DNA from: Acetobacterium woodii | GTDB taxonomy: Bacteria; Bacillota; Clostridia; Eubacteriales; Eubacteriaceae | Direction: 5' to 3' | Length of the DNA stretch: 64,000 bases | Assembly (NCBI GenBank): GCA_016213825.1 | Contig: JACQZP010000019.1 | Location: forward strand, 62,001 to 126,000 | Shown: positions 21,829-30,773 of the stretch, piece by piece | Position numbering within the stretch: the first letter of the stretch is position 1 | Layout of the letters: every line of letters starts with the position of its first letter | Made by a program: the position numbers and the translations under genes | Notes under the pieces: model-generated | The model's database searches: none | Seen by the model: only the letters and a program-made list of their open reading frames with translations | What the model was told of the DNA's origin: nothing

Positions 21829-24195
21829 TTATCGACCCTGCTCCCAGAAATTCTGCAACTCTTTTTTCAGATCAGCGTCACTCCGAATCCTGGTATGGGG
21901 AAACCATTCGCTGGGAAACAGCTGGAGATAGCTTCGGTTGCTGAAACGTTCATCAATGAGAACGATGATTCCCTTGTCGGTTTCGGTGCGGATGACCCGT
22001 CCGGCGGCTTGCAGAACCTTGTTCATGCCGGGGTACAGATAGGCATATTCGTAGCCATTATGGTTCTTTTCGTTAAAATAATCACGGATGATGTCGCGCT
22101 CAAAACAGATCTGCGGCAGACCTACGCCAACGATGATCGAACCGATGAGTCCTTCGTGTTTTAAATCCACTCCTTCGGAAAAGATCCCTCCCAGTACACA
22201 GAAACCCAGAATTTCGGAGCTGACAGCGGTTGGATCCGGCCTGAACAAATTTAAAAAAAGTTCCCGATCTTCCTCGTTCATTACGGCAGATTGTTTGATG
22301 GTGATGACATCCGGGTAGTTTTCGGTAAAAATATCAAAGACCGCATTCATGTATTTATAAGACGGAAAATAGACCATATAATTGCCCTGATGCTGGTCTA
22401 ACACGGTCTTGATGCAGGTGGCAATGGCAGGATAGGTTTTTTCCCGATTTCTGAATTTGGTTGAGATGGTATCGGCAATCAGCAGTTCCCGGTTTTTCAC
22501 ATCAAAGGGAGAGGACAGTCTGATTTTATAGCTGTCATCACCGACACCGAGAATCTCCGAAAAATAGTTTAATGGGGATAGGGTGGCAGAAAAAAAGATG
22601 GCTGCCCGACCTCGTTTAATCGCTTCACTGAGCAGGTAGGAGGGATCCAGACAGAATAGTTTTATTTTGGTGTCACCGTTTGCGTTTTCAACATAGGTGA
22701 TATAGCGGTCATCATAAAACTCAGCGGTGCGCATAAAGGTCAGGGTATTGAAATACAGCTCCAGCAACTTTTCGTGGTGTTCACTGCCCTCATTCTTCAC
22801 CAGCCATTCTTCGGCCTGATTAATAAATTTCATAATCAATGGAAAGAAATCCTTGGGGGCTTCTTTTTGGACATGATGGTCAACTGCGGCTAGTTTTCGC
22901 AGGCTGATCATATGAGTATTCAGTTTCTTCAGAGATTTTGAAATACCAGGATCGGTATCTTTAAATAATCGTTGCAGTTCCAATATTGGTTTTTTGTAGA
23001 GCTCCGCCGAAAACATCGATCGAGCCCGATCCACCAGATTATGGGCCTCGTCAATGAGGAAGGTATAGTCTCCGCCGTTATCGGAAAAGAACCGTTTAAG
23101 ATAAACCCGGGGATCAAAGACATAGTTGTAATCACAGATCACACAGTCAGACCAGAGTGTCAGATCCAGGGAGAATTCAAAGGGACAAACCCGGTGTTTA
23201 CGGGCATAGCTTTCGATGATTGGCCGGGTGAGCTGATCTTCTTCCCGGAGCAGATCGAGGATGGCATTATTGACCCGATCGAAATGGCCGCTGGCATATT
23301 CGCAGTGATCTGGATCGCAGATGGATTCTTCCTGAAAACAGATTTTATCCTTAGCGGTAAGCGTGACACTTTTAAAGGCTAGTCCTTTTTCATGCATTTG
23401 ACAAAAAGCTTCCTCAGCTACTTCGCGAACAATGGTTTTGGCAGTCAGATAGAAGATTTTAGAGGTATGCCCTTCGGCCATGGACTTGATGGTGGGAAAA
23501 AGAGTAGATATAGTTTTTCCGATACCGGTGGGAGCTTGCGCAAACAGGCTTTTATTTTCCATAATGGTTTTGTAAACCGAAACGGCCAGTTCGCGTTGAC
23601 CTTTGCGGTAGGTTGCAAAGGGGAAATCCAGGGCCTTAATGGAGGCATCCCGTCTGAGCATCCAGTCGCTCGTGAGGCTGGCCCAGACCAGGTATTGATT
23701 CATCAGTCCATAAAAGAAGGCTTCCAGTTCGCTTTTGGTAAAAGGCTTTAAAAATTGCTTAATCTCATTGGTTTCCAGCTGAAAATAGGTCAGTTGAACG
23801 CCGATTTCCGTCAGCTGATTTTGGTCGCAGTAAATAAAGGCATAGCATTTTGCCTGTGCCCAGTGGGTCTCATTATAGTCTTCTTCGATGTGCTCCAGCG
23901 GCCGACTGGTGGATTTGATTTCGTCCACAATAACGGTCTCATCCCTGGTGATGATGGCATCCGCCCGGCCTTCAATCTTAAAGTGGAAGCCTTCATAATC
24001 GAGACTATATTTTAAGGAAACCTCGGGAAGGTAGCCCGGGTCGCTTTCGAGATTGTCTTTTTGTACTTTCTGGTGAGCCCGGGTGCCTTCCAGGGCGCTG
24101 GCATTACTGATAAACTGGGAATCGATGTTTCCCGAGCGGAGAATAAATTCCACCAGATTTCGTACAGATAGTTTTATTTCTGTGGGATTGGTCAT
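21829..24195 (-). CDS. DinG/XPD-like Fe-S helicase fused to an N-terminal PD-(D/E)XK nuclease-like domain
   Basis: A 788-residue protein. Residues about 1-170 look like a RecB/Cas4-type PD-(D/E)XK nuclease fold: GRADAI, VIVDEIKST and WAQAKCYAFIY give the D...ExK...QxxxY pattern. The rest is a superfamily-2 DEAD_2 helicase with Walker A APTGIGKT, DEAH box LIDEAHNL, and four cysteines (CFQEESIC, HC, CPF, CVIC) for the XPD-type [4Fe-4S] cluster. Motif VI is QAAGRVIRTETDKG. Such proteins repair or unwind damaged DNA. The start at the second ATG is preferred because AGGTG lies 6 bp upstream. It is convergent with the YgbA_NO gene. No Cas genes are nearby, so a CRISPR role is unlikely. Confidence 0.88.
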   Translation of the reverse strand: MTNPTEIKLSVRNLVEFILRSGNIDSQFISNASALEGTRAHQKVQKDNLESDPGYLPEVSLKYSLDYEGFHFKIEGRADAIITRDETVIVDEIKSTSRPLEHIEEDYNETHWAQAKCYAFIYCDQNQLTEIGVQLTYFQLETNEIKQFLKPFTKSELEAFFYGLMNQYLVWASLTSDWMLRRDASIKALDFPFATYRKGQRELAVSVYKTIMENKSLFAQAPTGIGKTISTLFPTIKSMAEGHTSKIFYLTAKTIVREVAEEAFCQMHEKGLAFKSVTLTAKDKICFQEESICDPDHCEYASGHFDRVNNAILDLLREEDQLTRPIIESYARKHRVCPFEFSLDLTLWSDCVICDYNYVFDPRVYLKRFFSDNGGDYTFLIDEAHNLVDRARSMFSAELYKKPILELQRLFKDTDPGISKSLKKLNTHMISLRKLAAVDHHVQKEAPKDFFPLIMKFINQAEEWLVKNEGSEHHEKLLELYFNTLTFMRTAEFYDDRYITYVENANGDTKIKLFCLDPSYLLSEAIKRGRAAIFFSATLSPLNYFSEILGVGDDSYKIRLSSPFDVKNRELLIADTISTKFRNREKTYPAIATCIKTVLDQHQGNYMVYFPSYKYMNAVFDIFTENYPDVITIKQSAVMNEEDRELFLNLFRPDPTAVSSEILGFCVLGGIFSEGVDLKHEGLIGSIIVGVGLPQICFERDIIRDYFNEKNHNGYEYAYLYPGMNKVLQAAGRVIRTETDKGIIVLIDERFSNRSYLQLFPSEWFPHTRIRSDADLKKELQNFWEQGR

Positions 24196-24320
24196 TTTTT
24201 CACCTGAGATCATATTTTATGGTTTAATTTTATGCTAAACAGAAGGGAAAGTATAGCAGATTCAATTAATGAATTTATTTATCAGTAAACTTGCTAAAGA
24301 CATAGCCACTTCAAAAAGAA

Positions 24321-24347
24321 AGAAGTCAGCTTGTCAAGCTGGCTTCT
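24321..24347 (-). terminator. Hairpin terminator after the SHOCT gene
   Basis: AGAAGTCAGCTTG (24321-24333) pairs with CAAGCTGGCTTCT (24335-24347). Read on the minus strand it is followed by a T-rich tract. Confidence 0.8.
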
Positions 24348-24359
24348 TCGAAAATCTGG

Positions 24360-24659
24360 TTAAAAAATGTTCTTTCTTATTTCCATTTTTTTCTTGTTGT
24401 ACTCTTCATCAGTAATTTCACCTAGCGCATAGCGTTCGTTTAAAATTTCCAATGACCGATCAGTTGTCGGATGAACCTGTGATTCACCATTTTTGTGACT
24501 TCCATTTTTGGAAAACCAAACAATGGCGACAACTGCAAGTATTACCAACAATATCATAAACATGACTATACCTCCTGCCATTCCCATCATACCAAATCCA
24601 TGATGCATACCATATATAAAACCAGCACCGTGACAACCCAATAGATTAAATCCCATCAT
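24360..24659 (-). CDS. Small membrane protein with SHOCT domain
   Basis: A 99-residue protein. The N-terminus is rich in Gly, Met and His (GFIYGMHHGFGMMG), then one membrane helix (about 29-50) and a soluble tail ending in the SHOCT motif (LEILNERYALGEITDEEYNKKK), a short oligomerisation domain found at protein ends. The His/Met-rich start could bind copper or another metal, as in some envelope stress proteins. It is monocistronic with its own terminator. No strong ribosome site is visible. The domain assignment is secure, the function unknown. Confidence 0.8.
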   Translation of the reverse strand: MMGFNLLGCHGAGFIYGMHHGFGMMGMAGGIVMFMILLVILAVVAIVWFSKNGSHKNGESQVHPTTDRSLEILNERYALGEITDEEYNKKKMEIRKNIF

Positions 24660-24984
24660 TTTTATTCACCAACTTTTGATTGAATTTTAAGCTTGACCTA
24701 TAATGTATCTATTAATAGAGTACAACTATTATGTGTAGAAATTATGTAGATTTTAATTGAAAATAAGAAATTACCGGCAATAATGAAAGCATTAATCTAA
24801 TTTTAGATTGTTTTAAAAATTATTTTGAAGGAAAGAGGGCGTTATAAGAATGAAGATTAAATTTTAAGAAGTGGAAAATCAGTTTCCCGGCAGACCGGAC
24901 CAAAAATCTTCCGGGAAACGCAAAGGTAATTTTGACTGGAGAACAGGACTAGTCAAGGTAAGTAGGTGCGGCAAGAATTGCAGC
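24660..24984. other. AT-rich spacer with a 9-bp inverted repeat
   Basis: No gene seen. GTTTCCCGG (24882-24890) and CCGGGAAAC (24911-24919) form a perfect hairpin with a 20-nt loop, GC-rich against an AT-rich background. It lies about 65 bp past the hxlR stop and could help end that minus-strand transcript. Confidence 0.5.
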
Positions 24985-25323
24985 TTAAACCTGCTTTTTG
25001 TTTCTTATAAAATCAATGTACTGGTTTCCCCAAATTTCCAACTCATCTAATACCGGTTTGAAATTTTTCCCCAGATCGCTTAAAGAATACTCTACTTTGG
25101 GAGGAATTTGGTTATATACAGTTCTGATAATCAAACCATGTTCTTCCAGCATTCGCAGTTGCTTGGTCAGCGTTGTGGAAGTTAGGGTCGGGAGTGCTCT
25201 TTGTAATTCGTTAAAGCGAATGGTGCGTTCACTTAAACAGTGCATAATAATTAATGTCCATTTTCCGGTTAGAATTTTTTGTGTTGTAACAAATGGACAA
25301 ATACCAAATAAATCTTTTTCCAT
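24985..25323 (-). CDS. HxlR-family transcriptional regulator
   Basis: A 112-residue winged-helix regulator. It starts with the conserved CPF followed by ILTGKWTLIIMHCLSERTIRFNELQRALP and TLTKQLRMLEEHGLIIRTVYNQIPPKVEYSLSDLG, the HxlR signature. The N-terminal cysteine is the residue used by some members to sense aldehydes or thiol stress. It is divergent from the flavin-binding protein gene at 25459 across a 135-bp spacer, the usual arrangement for an HxlR repressor and its target. GGAGG precedes the ATG. Confidence 0.93.
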   Translation of the reverse strand: MEKDLFGICPFVTTQKILTGKWTLIIMHCLSERTIRFNELQRALPTLTSTTLTKQLRMLEEHGLIIRTVYNQIPPKVEYSLSDLGKNFKPVLDELEIWGNQYIDFIRNKKQV

Positions 25324-25458
25324 GATACCTCCTGAGGATACTATCTAATAAGATACTAACAATACTAAAAAATCGTACTTGTATTATTTGTTATATGATA
25401 TAAAATTATAATATAAATGACAGAGATGTCAAATCAAAAATAAGGCAAGGAGAAAGTA

Positions 25459-25851
25459 ATGGAAACAGTGTATGATTATTTAAAAAAATGCGGGACTTAT
25501 TTTTTAGCAACAGAAGAGGGCGATCAACCCCGAGTTCGGCCTTTTGGAACAATTAATATATTTGAAGACAAACTTTATATTCAAACTGGAAAAGTAAAAG
25601 ATGTTTCAAAACAGATGCTGACAAATCCTAAAGTTGAGATTTCCGCATTTGATGGGGGAACATGGATCCGGATTCAGGCAATTATGGTTGAAGATGATCG
25701 TCTGGAAGCAAAACAGAGTATGTTAGCTGCATATCCAAGTTTACAAGAAATGTATTCAGCTGATGATGACAATACCCAAGTATTGTATTTAAAAGATGTG
25801 GTAGCCACTATTTCATCTTTTGCGGATGAAGCAAAGGTTATTGAATTCTAG
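25459..25851 (+). CDS. Pyridoxamine 5'-phosphate oxidase-like FMN-binding protein
   Basis: A 130-residue split-barrel protein of the PNPOx-like group. The pattern YFLATEEGDQPRVRPFGTINIFEDKLYIQTGKVKDVSKQMLTNPKVEIS is characteristic of single-domain flavin reductases and F420/FMN-binding members. The second half is a typical WIRIQAIMVEDDR strand pair. It probably binds FMN and reduces small electrophiles such as quinones or nitro compounds. Divergent transcription from the HxlR gene suggests induction by such compounds. It has a clear ribosome site (AAGGAGAAAG). Confidence 0.88.
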   Translation: METVYDYLKKCGTYFLATEEGDQPRVRPFGTINIFEDKLYIQTGKVKDVSKQMLTNPKVEISAFDGGTWIRIQAIMVEDDRLEAKQSMLAAYPSLQEMYSADDDNTQVLYLKDVVATISSFADEAKVIEF

Positions 25852-25994
25852 AAATTGTCTGATAAACAAAATAGCATCCGTTTTGAGCGGGTCTATAATT
25901 AATTGGGTTTAAATTAATGCGTTTAGAATAATATAAATAAATAGATGAAAAAGGATCGCAGGATAATTTTCCAGAATCCTAAAGTTAGAATCAG

Positions 25995-26031
25995 GCATTT
26001 ACCGTCATAGAAAAACGGTAAATGCTTTTTT
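25995..26031 (+). terminator. Rho-independent terminator
   Basis: GCATTTACCGT (25995-26005) pairs with ACGGTAAATGC (26015-26025), followed by six T. It is 143 bp past the flavin-binding protein gene. Confidence 0.85.
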
Positions 26032-26602
26032 GTTTTAGCCAGTTTTTTATAAATTGATAATATTGAAACAAAAGTAGCGATTAAAAATGAGATTTTCAAT
26101 GCTCAATTTAATGTTGTTTAATAAATTGTTTGGTGTTATGTCAAAACGGATACCTTAAATAATACTTAAATTAGATGCGGCTTGAACTTGGATTTTGCAT
26201 TAAATATATTCGAAGATTTATTAAAATTTAGATTTAAAATTATCGAAAAGTGATTTAATTTGCAAATTGTTTAATTGATAGCGAATTTTATTTTTTGTTG
26301 ATGCAGAATTTTTGATCGAAAAATTGACTTAGAGCACAAATGTTAAATAATAAACTAAATCGTTAAAAAAATACACTGCGAACATTTAGAACGATAAAAG
26401 TTAGAGTTCAGGTTTTTTAAATTATAGCAAAAATAAATAAGCTTTTTATCGGATCCTAAAATTTGAATAAAAGATATGCGACCGATAATTTGATACAGTT
26501 GAAATAATATTAACGTTACCCGAATAAAATAGAGCAACTAGTAAGAACAATGATTAAAGATTATTTGTTAATTAACAAACACCATATTTTCTCCTTTACA
26601 TA
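26032..26602. other. AT-rich intergenic stretch without recognisable genes
   Basis: Very AT-rich and without a believable reading frame on either strand; a 60-codon minus-strand frame at 26355-26537 lacks a ribosome site and has low-complexity composition. No repeats beyond homopolymer runs are obvious. It probably holds only upstream promoter DNA of the next unit. Confidence 0.5.
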
Positions 26603-26688
26603 TTGTTTGAGAAATAACAAACAAGTAAATGCAATATATTGTCACAAAAAGAAAAAATATTGACACATATAACAGAAGGTGTTACTCT
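26603..26688 (+). promoter_or_regulatory. Promoter with shared 27-bp dyad element (copy 1)
   Basis: A 27-bp block at 26603-26629 contains TTGTTTG-N8-CAAACAA. It lies 30 bp before TTGACA (26660-26665), which is 17 bp before TACTCT (26683-26688). An identical 27-bp block with the same spacing precedes fhs at 28394. The transcript has a leader of about 300 nt before the GNAT start codon. Confidence 0.8.
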
Positions 26689-26995
26689 TATGAAAATTAG
26701 CAAGCGGCAACAGTGAAAATTAGTTTATCAGTTAAGAAAAAACTGGGGTAACGTAAATAAGGCGGTGGGAATAATATCAAGAATAAATTATATACCAGAA
26801 ATGGAGAATTGAGAACGAGCGTTGAACCATCTTGAAATGATGTGGTTCTGGAGAAGTTAAAAATCATATAAACGTGAAATCAATATAAAAGGAGAATTAT
26901 TTAAAATGAATACAGAGCGAGCAGTAAATGAAAATGCAAACGGTTGCGGGTTTGATCCGAGAAATGAATTGAAAATTTTAAAGGGGGCAATGGAT

Positions 26996-27499
26996 ATGGA
27001 ATTTGAATTAAGAGATTGGAAACTAAGTGATGCACAAAGTATTGTACCACTGGCAAATAATGAGAAGATTGCTGGAAATCTGAGAAACACCTTCCCATAT
27101 CCCTATACCCTGGACGATGCCCATCTTTTTATTACAAAAAGTATTCACCAGCATAAAAGAAAGCAATTGAATAAAGCAATTATCATCAATGATTCAGCAT
27201 CCGGTTCCATCAGTTTGCTCATGCAGGATGATGTCAGTTGTAAAAGCGGTGAACTGGGCTTTTGGTTAGGGGAACCCTTTTGGGGGAAAGGTATTATGAC
27301 TCGTGCCATTAATCAGATTTGTGAAACTGCGTTTGATACTTCAGATAGTGTCAGAATTTACGCCCGTCCCTTTGCAGAAAATGAAAGAGCTAGAAAAACC
27401 CTTGAGAAGGCAGGATTTCAACTGGAAGGAATTTTTAAAAACAGTATCTACAAGAATGGAAGAGTAATGGATTCTTGCATGTATGCTCTAACAAAATAA
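26996..27499 (+). CDS. GNAT-family N-acetyltransferase (RimJ/RimL-like)
   Basis: A 167-residue acetyltransferase. It begins FELRDWKLSDAQSIVPLANNEKI as in RimJ/RimL enzymes. The acetyl-CoA loop region ELGFWLGEPFWGKGIMTRAI and the C-terminal NERARKTLEKAGFQLEGIFKNSIYKNGRVMDSCMYA motif are complete. Typical substrates are N-terminal or small-molecule amines. GGGGG at 26983-26987 is ideally spaced for the ATG at 26996; the frame is also open from 26906 with an AAGGAG site, which would add 30 residues (MNTERAVNENANGCGF...). The gene is followed by ndk and shares a promoter element with fhs. Confidence 0.85.
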   Translation: MEFELRDWKLSDAQSIVPLANNEKIAGNLRNTFPYPYTLDDAHLFITKSIHQHKRKQLNKAIIINDSASGSISLLMQDDVSCKSGELGFWLGEPFWGKGIMTRAINQICETAFDTSDSVRIYARPFAENERARKTLEKAGFQLEGIFKNSIYKNGRVMDSCMYALTK

Positions 27500-27565
27500 C
27501 TTAGCTGATAAGTGATTAAGCAATTTACAAGACCTAAATGGACTGTCAAAAGGAAAGGTTGGAAA

Positions 27566-28045
27566 ATGAAAGATTATGCATTGATTATTATGAAACCTGA
27601 TGCCCTTAAAGCGGAGCTGGTTGAGAACATTATTCGACGATTTATTCAGAGTGACTATAAGATAGAAATGGTAGGTTATAAACAGGTTACTTCAGAGTTA
27701 ATTCTAAACCACTATGCCGAAGTAATTGAAAAATTAGGTGATTGGTTTAGAGATATCGTCATTAAGGATTTTGTGGGCTATGGCATGATTCCGGTAATTC
27801 TTAGTCAGGAAGGAGAGAATGCCATTGCCAATGCAAGAGAATTGACCGGTGCCACCGATCCCGCAGCGGCAGCCCCGGGAACCATCCGGGGCGATTTCGG
27901 CAAAGACTCCATGGAAGCTGCCAATCGTGAGAATAGAAGCTGCCATAATCTGGTCCATTGCAGCGATTCAAAAAAATCATTCATGGCGGAATTGAAACTT
28001 TGGTTTGATCCGGAAATTGCCAGAATGTTTCAAATGGTTGAGTAA
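27566..28045 (+). CDS. ndk: Nucleoside diphosphate kinase
   Basis: A 159-residue enzyme that moves the gamma phosphate from NTPs to NDPs through a phosphohistidine. It opens with YALIIMKPDALK, and the catalytic histidine lies in NLVHCSDS (usually HGSDS or HASDS). GATDPAAAAPGTIRGDFG gives the substrate loop. The middle YAEVIEKLGDWFRDIVIKDFVGYGMI segment is less conserved than in classical Ndk (YxxHxxxPFF), so this is a divergent member. The start at 27566 is chosen because homologues begin here; an open frame extends 18 codons upstream. It is probably co-transcribed with the GNAT gene 66 bp upstream. Confidence 0.85.
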   Translation: MKDYALIIMKPDALKAELVENIIRRFIQSDYKIEMVGYKQVTSELILNHYAEVIEKLGDWFRDIVIKDFVGYGMIPVILSQEGENAIANARELTGATDPAAAAPGTIRGDFGKDSMEAANRENRSCHNLVHCSDSKKSFMAELKLWFDPEIARMFQMVE

Positions 28046-28233
28046 ATTTAGAAATTAAAAAAATTTTAAATAATTAAAAAAATATTTTGGAATAAAGATG
28101 TCTGTTTTTGTGAAATGCCATAAAAAATTGAGTGATATCAAAAGAAGTATATTAGTATTTAGTAATATTTCGAAAAAGAAATGAAAAAGTAAGAATTATA
28201 AAATAGTTAGTTTTACGAATGGAATTATAGAAA

Positions 28234-28264
28234 CCCTGAACAATGATTGATGTTCAGGGCTTTT
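28234..28264 (+). terminator. Rho-independent terminator before fhs
   Basis: CCCTGAACA (28234-28242) pairs with TGTTCAGGG (28251-28259), followed by CTTTTCTTT. It separates the GNAT-ndk unit from the fhs promoter; the rest of 28046-28393 is AT-rich with no gene seen. Confidence 0.85.
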
Positions 28265-28393
28265 CTTTATACGTTTACATGGGAAAGGTGATGATAATTG
28301 TAAAAATGATAAAAGTGTAAAAAATGGTCTAAAATAAAGGCGAAATTAATTGGATACGTTAAAATTATAACAAAATATTTTAGGTAGCAAACT

Positions 28394-28479
28394 TTGTTTG
28401 AGAAATAACAAACAAGTAAAGGTAATAAATTGCCTCGATATAGAAAAATATTGACATGGAGTATAAAAGATGGTAACCT
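28394..28479 (+). promoter_or_regulatory. fhs promoter with shared 27-bp dyad element (copy 2)
   Basis: The 27-bp block (28394-28420) is identical to that at 26603-26629. TTGACA (28451-28456) follows after 30 bp and TAACCT (28474-28479) after another 17, the same geometry as copy 1. The fhs leader is about 230 nt long. Confidence 0.82.
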
Positions 28480-28714
28480 ATGGAAAATTCTGTATATACA
28501 AGTGTACAAAATACTTTTACAGAAATTAACGAGATGACAAAAAGAGGTGTCAGAAGGAGGTTAAAAGCGGAACGGGGGATAATTAATAACAGTTTAAAAT
28601 AAAAGTAATGTTACAACGAAATGAGAATAAGTTGATAGCTGATTGTTGAACGGTTAGTTTTTTAAAAAGTGATCCAGAGAATAAGGAAATTATTTTGAAA
28701 AGGAGAATGATAAA

Positions 28715-30385
28715 ATGAAAACAGATGTACAGATCGCACAGGAAGCAAAATTGCAACCGATTGCACAGGTGGCCGAAAAATTGGGGATAACAGCAGATGA
28801 GCTGGAACTTTATGGAAATCATAAAGCAAAGGTATCTTTGTCGGTATTGAAAGATAATCAGGACAAGCCAGATGGCAAGCTGATCCTGGTGACAGCTATT
28901 AATCCTACTCCGGCTGGCGAAGGAAAAACCACCACAAATGTCGGTCTTTCCATGGCGCTTAACTATATCGGCAAGAAAACCATCACTACTTTAAGAGAGC
29001 CATCATTAGGACCTTGTTTTGGGGTCAAAGGGGGCGCTGCTGGCGGCGGGTACTCCCAGGTAGTGCCTATGGATGACATCAATTTGCATTTCACCGGAGA
29101 CTTCCATGCGATTACCTCAGCACACAGCTTACTGGCGGCACTGCTGGATAACCACCTTCACCAGGGGAATGTATTAAACATTGATATGGATCGGATTGTC
29201 TGGAGACGAGTTGTGGACATGAATGACCGAGCCCTTCGTAATATTACTGTCGCTCAGGGAAGTCGAGCCAATGGAGTGGAACGACAAACCGGATATGACA
29301 TAACTGTGGCATCGGAAATTATGGCTATCCTTTGTCTGGCCTCAAGCCTGACAGATCTTAAAGAGCGGTTGGGTCGCATGATTGTTGCTTACAACACCGA
29401 GGGAAAAGCAGTGACTGCCAACGATCTGGAAGCTACCGGAGCCATGGCACTGCTTCTCAAAGATGCCATTAAACCAAATCTGGTACAGACCCTGGAAAAT
29501 ACGCCGGCATTCATCCATGGTGGTCCATTTGCTAATATTGCCCATGGCTGCAACTCTGTTTTAGCCACCAAAACGGCATTAAAACTGGCCGATTATGTCG
29601 TAACAGAAGCTGGGTTTGGAGCTGATTTAGGAGCCGAAAAATTCTTTGATATCAAATGCCGCTATGCTGAATTAAAACCCAATGCCGTCGTCATTGTTGC
29701 CACTGTTCGGGCGCTAAAAATGAATGGTGGGGTAGTTAAGTCAGAACTGTCAAAAGAAAATGTGGAAGCAGTTAGGTTGGGCAGTGCTAATCTGGTACAG
29801 CATCTGGAAAATCTGAAAAAATTTAAAGTGCCAGTGGTGGTCGCGCTCAACAAATTCCCAACCGATACGGAAGCAGAATTCGATGCGGTTAAAAAAGCCT
29901 GTGAGAACAAAAATGTCAAGGTTATCTTATCTGATGTATTCTCGCAAGGTGGAAAAGGCGGCGAAGAATTAGCCAGAGAAGTTGTGGCGCTTTGTGACAT
30001 GGGTGAATCTCAGTATCAACCGCTTTATTCTCTGGAGCTTCCTCTCGAAAAGAAAATCGAAACCATTGCCAAAGAAATCTACCGCGCCGATGGGGTTGAA
30101 TATGAACCAGAAGCAAAAAAACAACTCGATGAGATTGTTGCTTTAGGATTTGATCACTTGCCAGTATGTATGGCAAAAACCCAATATTCCTTTTCTGATG
30201 ATCAGACGTTATTGGGAGCGCCTCAGGACTTCAACATTCATGTTAAAGAAGTACGTCTTTCGGCCGGAGCTGGTTTTGTGGTAGCCATTACCGGAGCTAT
30301 TATGACGATGCCGGGTCTTCCCAAAGTACCGGCGGCAAATGGTATGGATATTACCGAAGATGGTGAAATTATCGGGTTATCATAA
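28715..30385 (+). CDS. fhs: Formate-tetrahydrofolate ligase (10-formyl-THF synthetase)
   Basis: A 556-residue homotetrameric ATP-dependent enzyme activating formate onto tetrahydrofolate, the entry step of the methyl branch of the Wood-Ljungdahl pathway in acetogens. The P-loop is [33 protein letters not shown], the [23 protein letters not shown] stretch and C-terminal [23 protein letters not shown] are all highly conserved. A clean ribosome site (AAAAGGAG) precedes the ATG. It stands alone between terminators, without folD or the ACS/CODH genes. It is essential for autotrophic or methyl-compound growth and links to the methyltransferase cluster at 58-61 kb. Confidence 0.97.
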   Translation: MKTDVQIAQEAKLQPIAQVAEKLGITADELELYGNHKAKVSLSVLKDNQDKPDGKLILVTAINPTPAGEGKTTTNVGLSMALNYIGKKTITTLREPSLGPCFGVKGGAAGGGYSQVVPMDDINLHFTGDFHAITSAHSLLAALLDNHLHQGNVLNIDMDRIVWRRVVDMNDRALRNITVAQGSRANGVERQTGYDITVASEIMAILCLASSLTDLKERLGRMIVAYNTEGKAVTANDLEATGAMALLLKDAIKPNLVQTLENTPAFIHGGPFANIAHGCNSVLATKTALKLADYVVTEAGFGADLGAEKFFDIKCRYAELKPNAVVIVATVRALKMNGGVVKSELSKENVEAVRLGSANLVQHLENLKKFKVPVVVALNKFPTDTEAEFDAVKKACENKNVKVILSDVFSQGGKGGEELAREVVALCDMGESQYQPLYSLELPLEKKIETIAKEIYRADGVEYEPEAKKQLDEIVALGFDHLPVCMAKTQYSFSDDQTLLGAPQDFNIHVKEVRLSAGAGFVVAITGAIMTMPGLPKVPAANGMDITEDGEIIGLS

Positions 30386-30482
30386 TATAAAAGTTATTGA
30401 TAATTAACCGGCCGATTCACTGCAGTAGAAATATCGCAAAAGTGAATTCGGGCATCAGGATTTATTATTAAGTTTAAAAATC

Positions 30483-30518
30483 AAAAAACACAGACCACCT
30501 TGTAGGTCTGTGTTTTTT
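30483..30518 (+). terminator. Rho-independent terminator of fhs
   Basis: AAAAAACACAGACC (30483-30496) pairs with GGTCTGTGTTTTTT (30505-30518) around an 8-nt loop; a strong bidirectional terminator. Confidence 0.9.
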
Positions 30519-30773
30519 GATGACTAGAAGATGAGATGGAAAATTAACCTGTGAAAATTCAAGTTATTGTTTATATGAAAAGAAAATCTTTTCAAGCACC
30601 GAATTTACTTTTCTAATGAAGCTCAAAAGCGTATAATATACATCAACGTTGTGTCACGATTCATTCTTAATAAAACGATTCAAGCAACGATAAAAAAACC
30701 GTGTGGTTTGATTATGAAGATTGAGAGAGACAACCAAACTTAAAATGAATACGTTTAAGCCTGGAGGTTACAA

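Noticed and set aside
21829-24195. Cas4-like nuclease signature as evidence of a CRISPR locus
   Set aside because: It is the N-terminal domain of an XPD-like helicase; no Cas proteins or repeat arrays were seen nearby.
26032-26905. Decayed gene or mobile element in the AT-rich stretch
   Set aside because: No frame with ribosome site, no inverted terminal repeats and no similarity to neighbours except the promoter element, which is reported separately.
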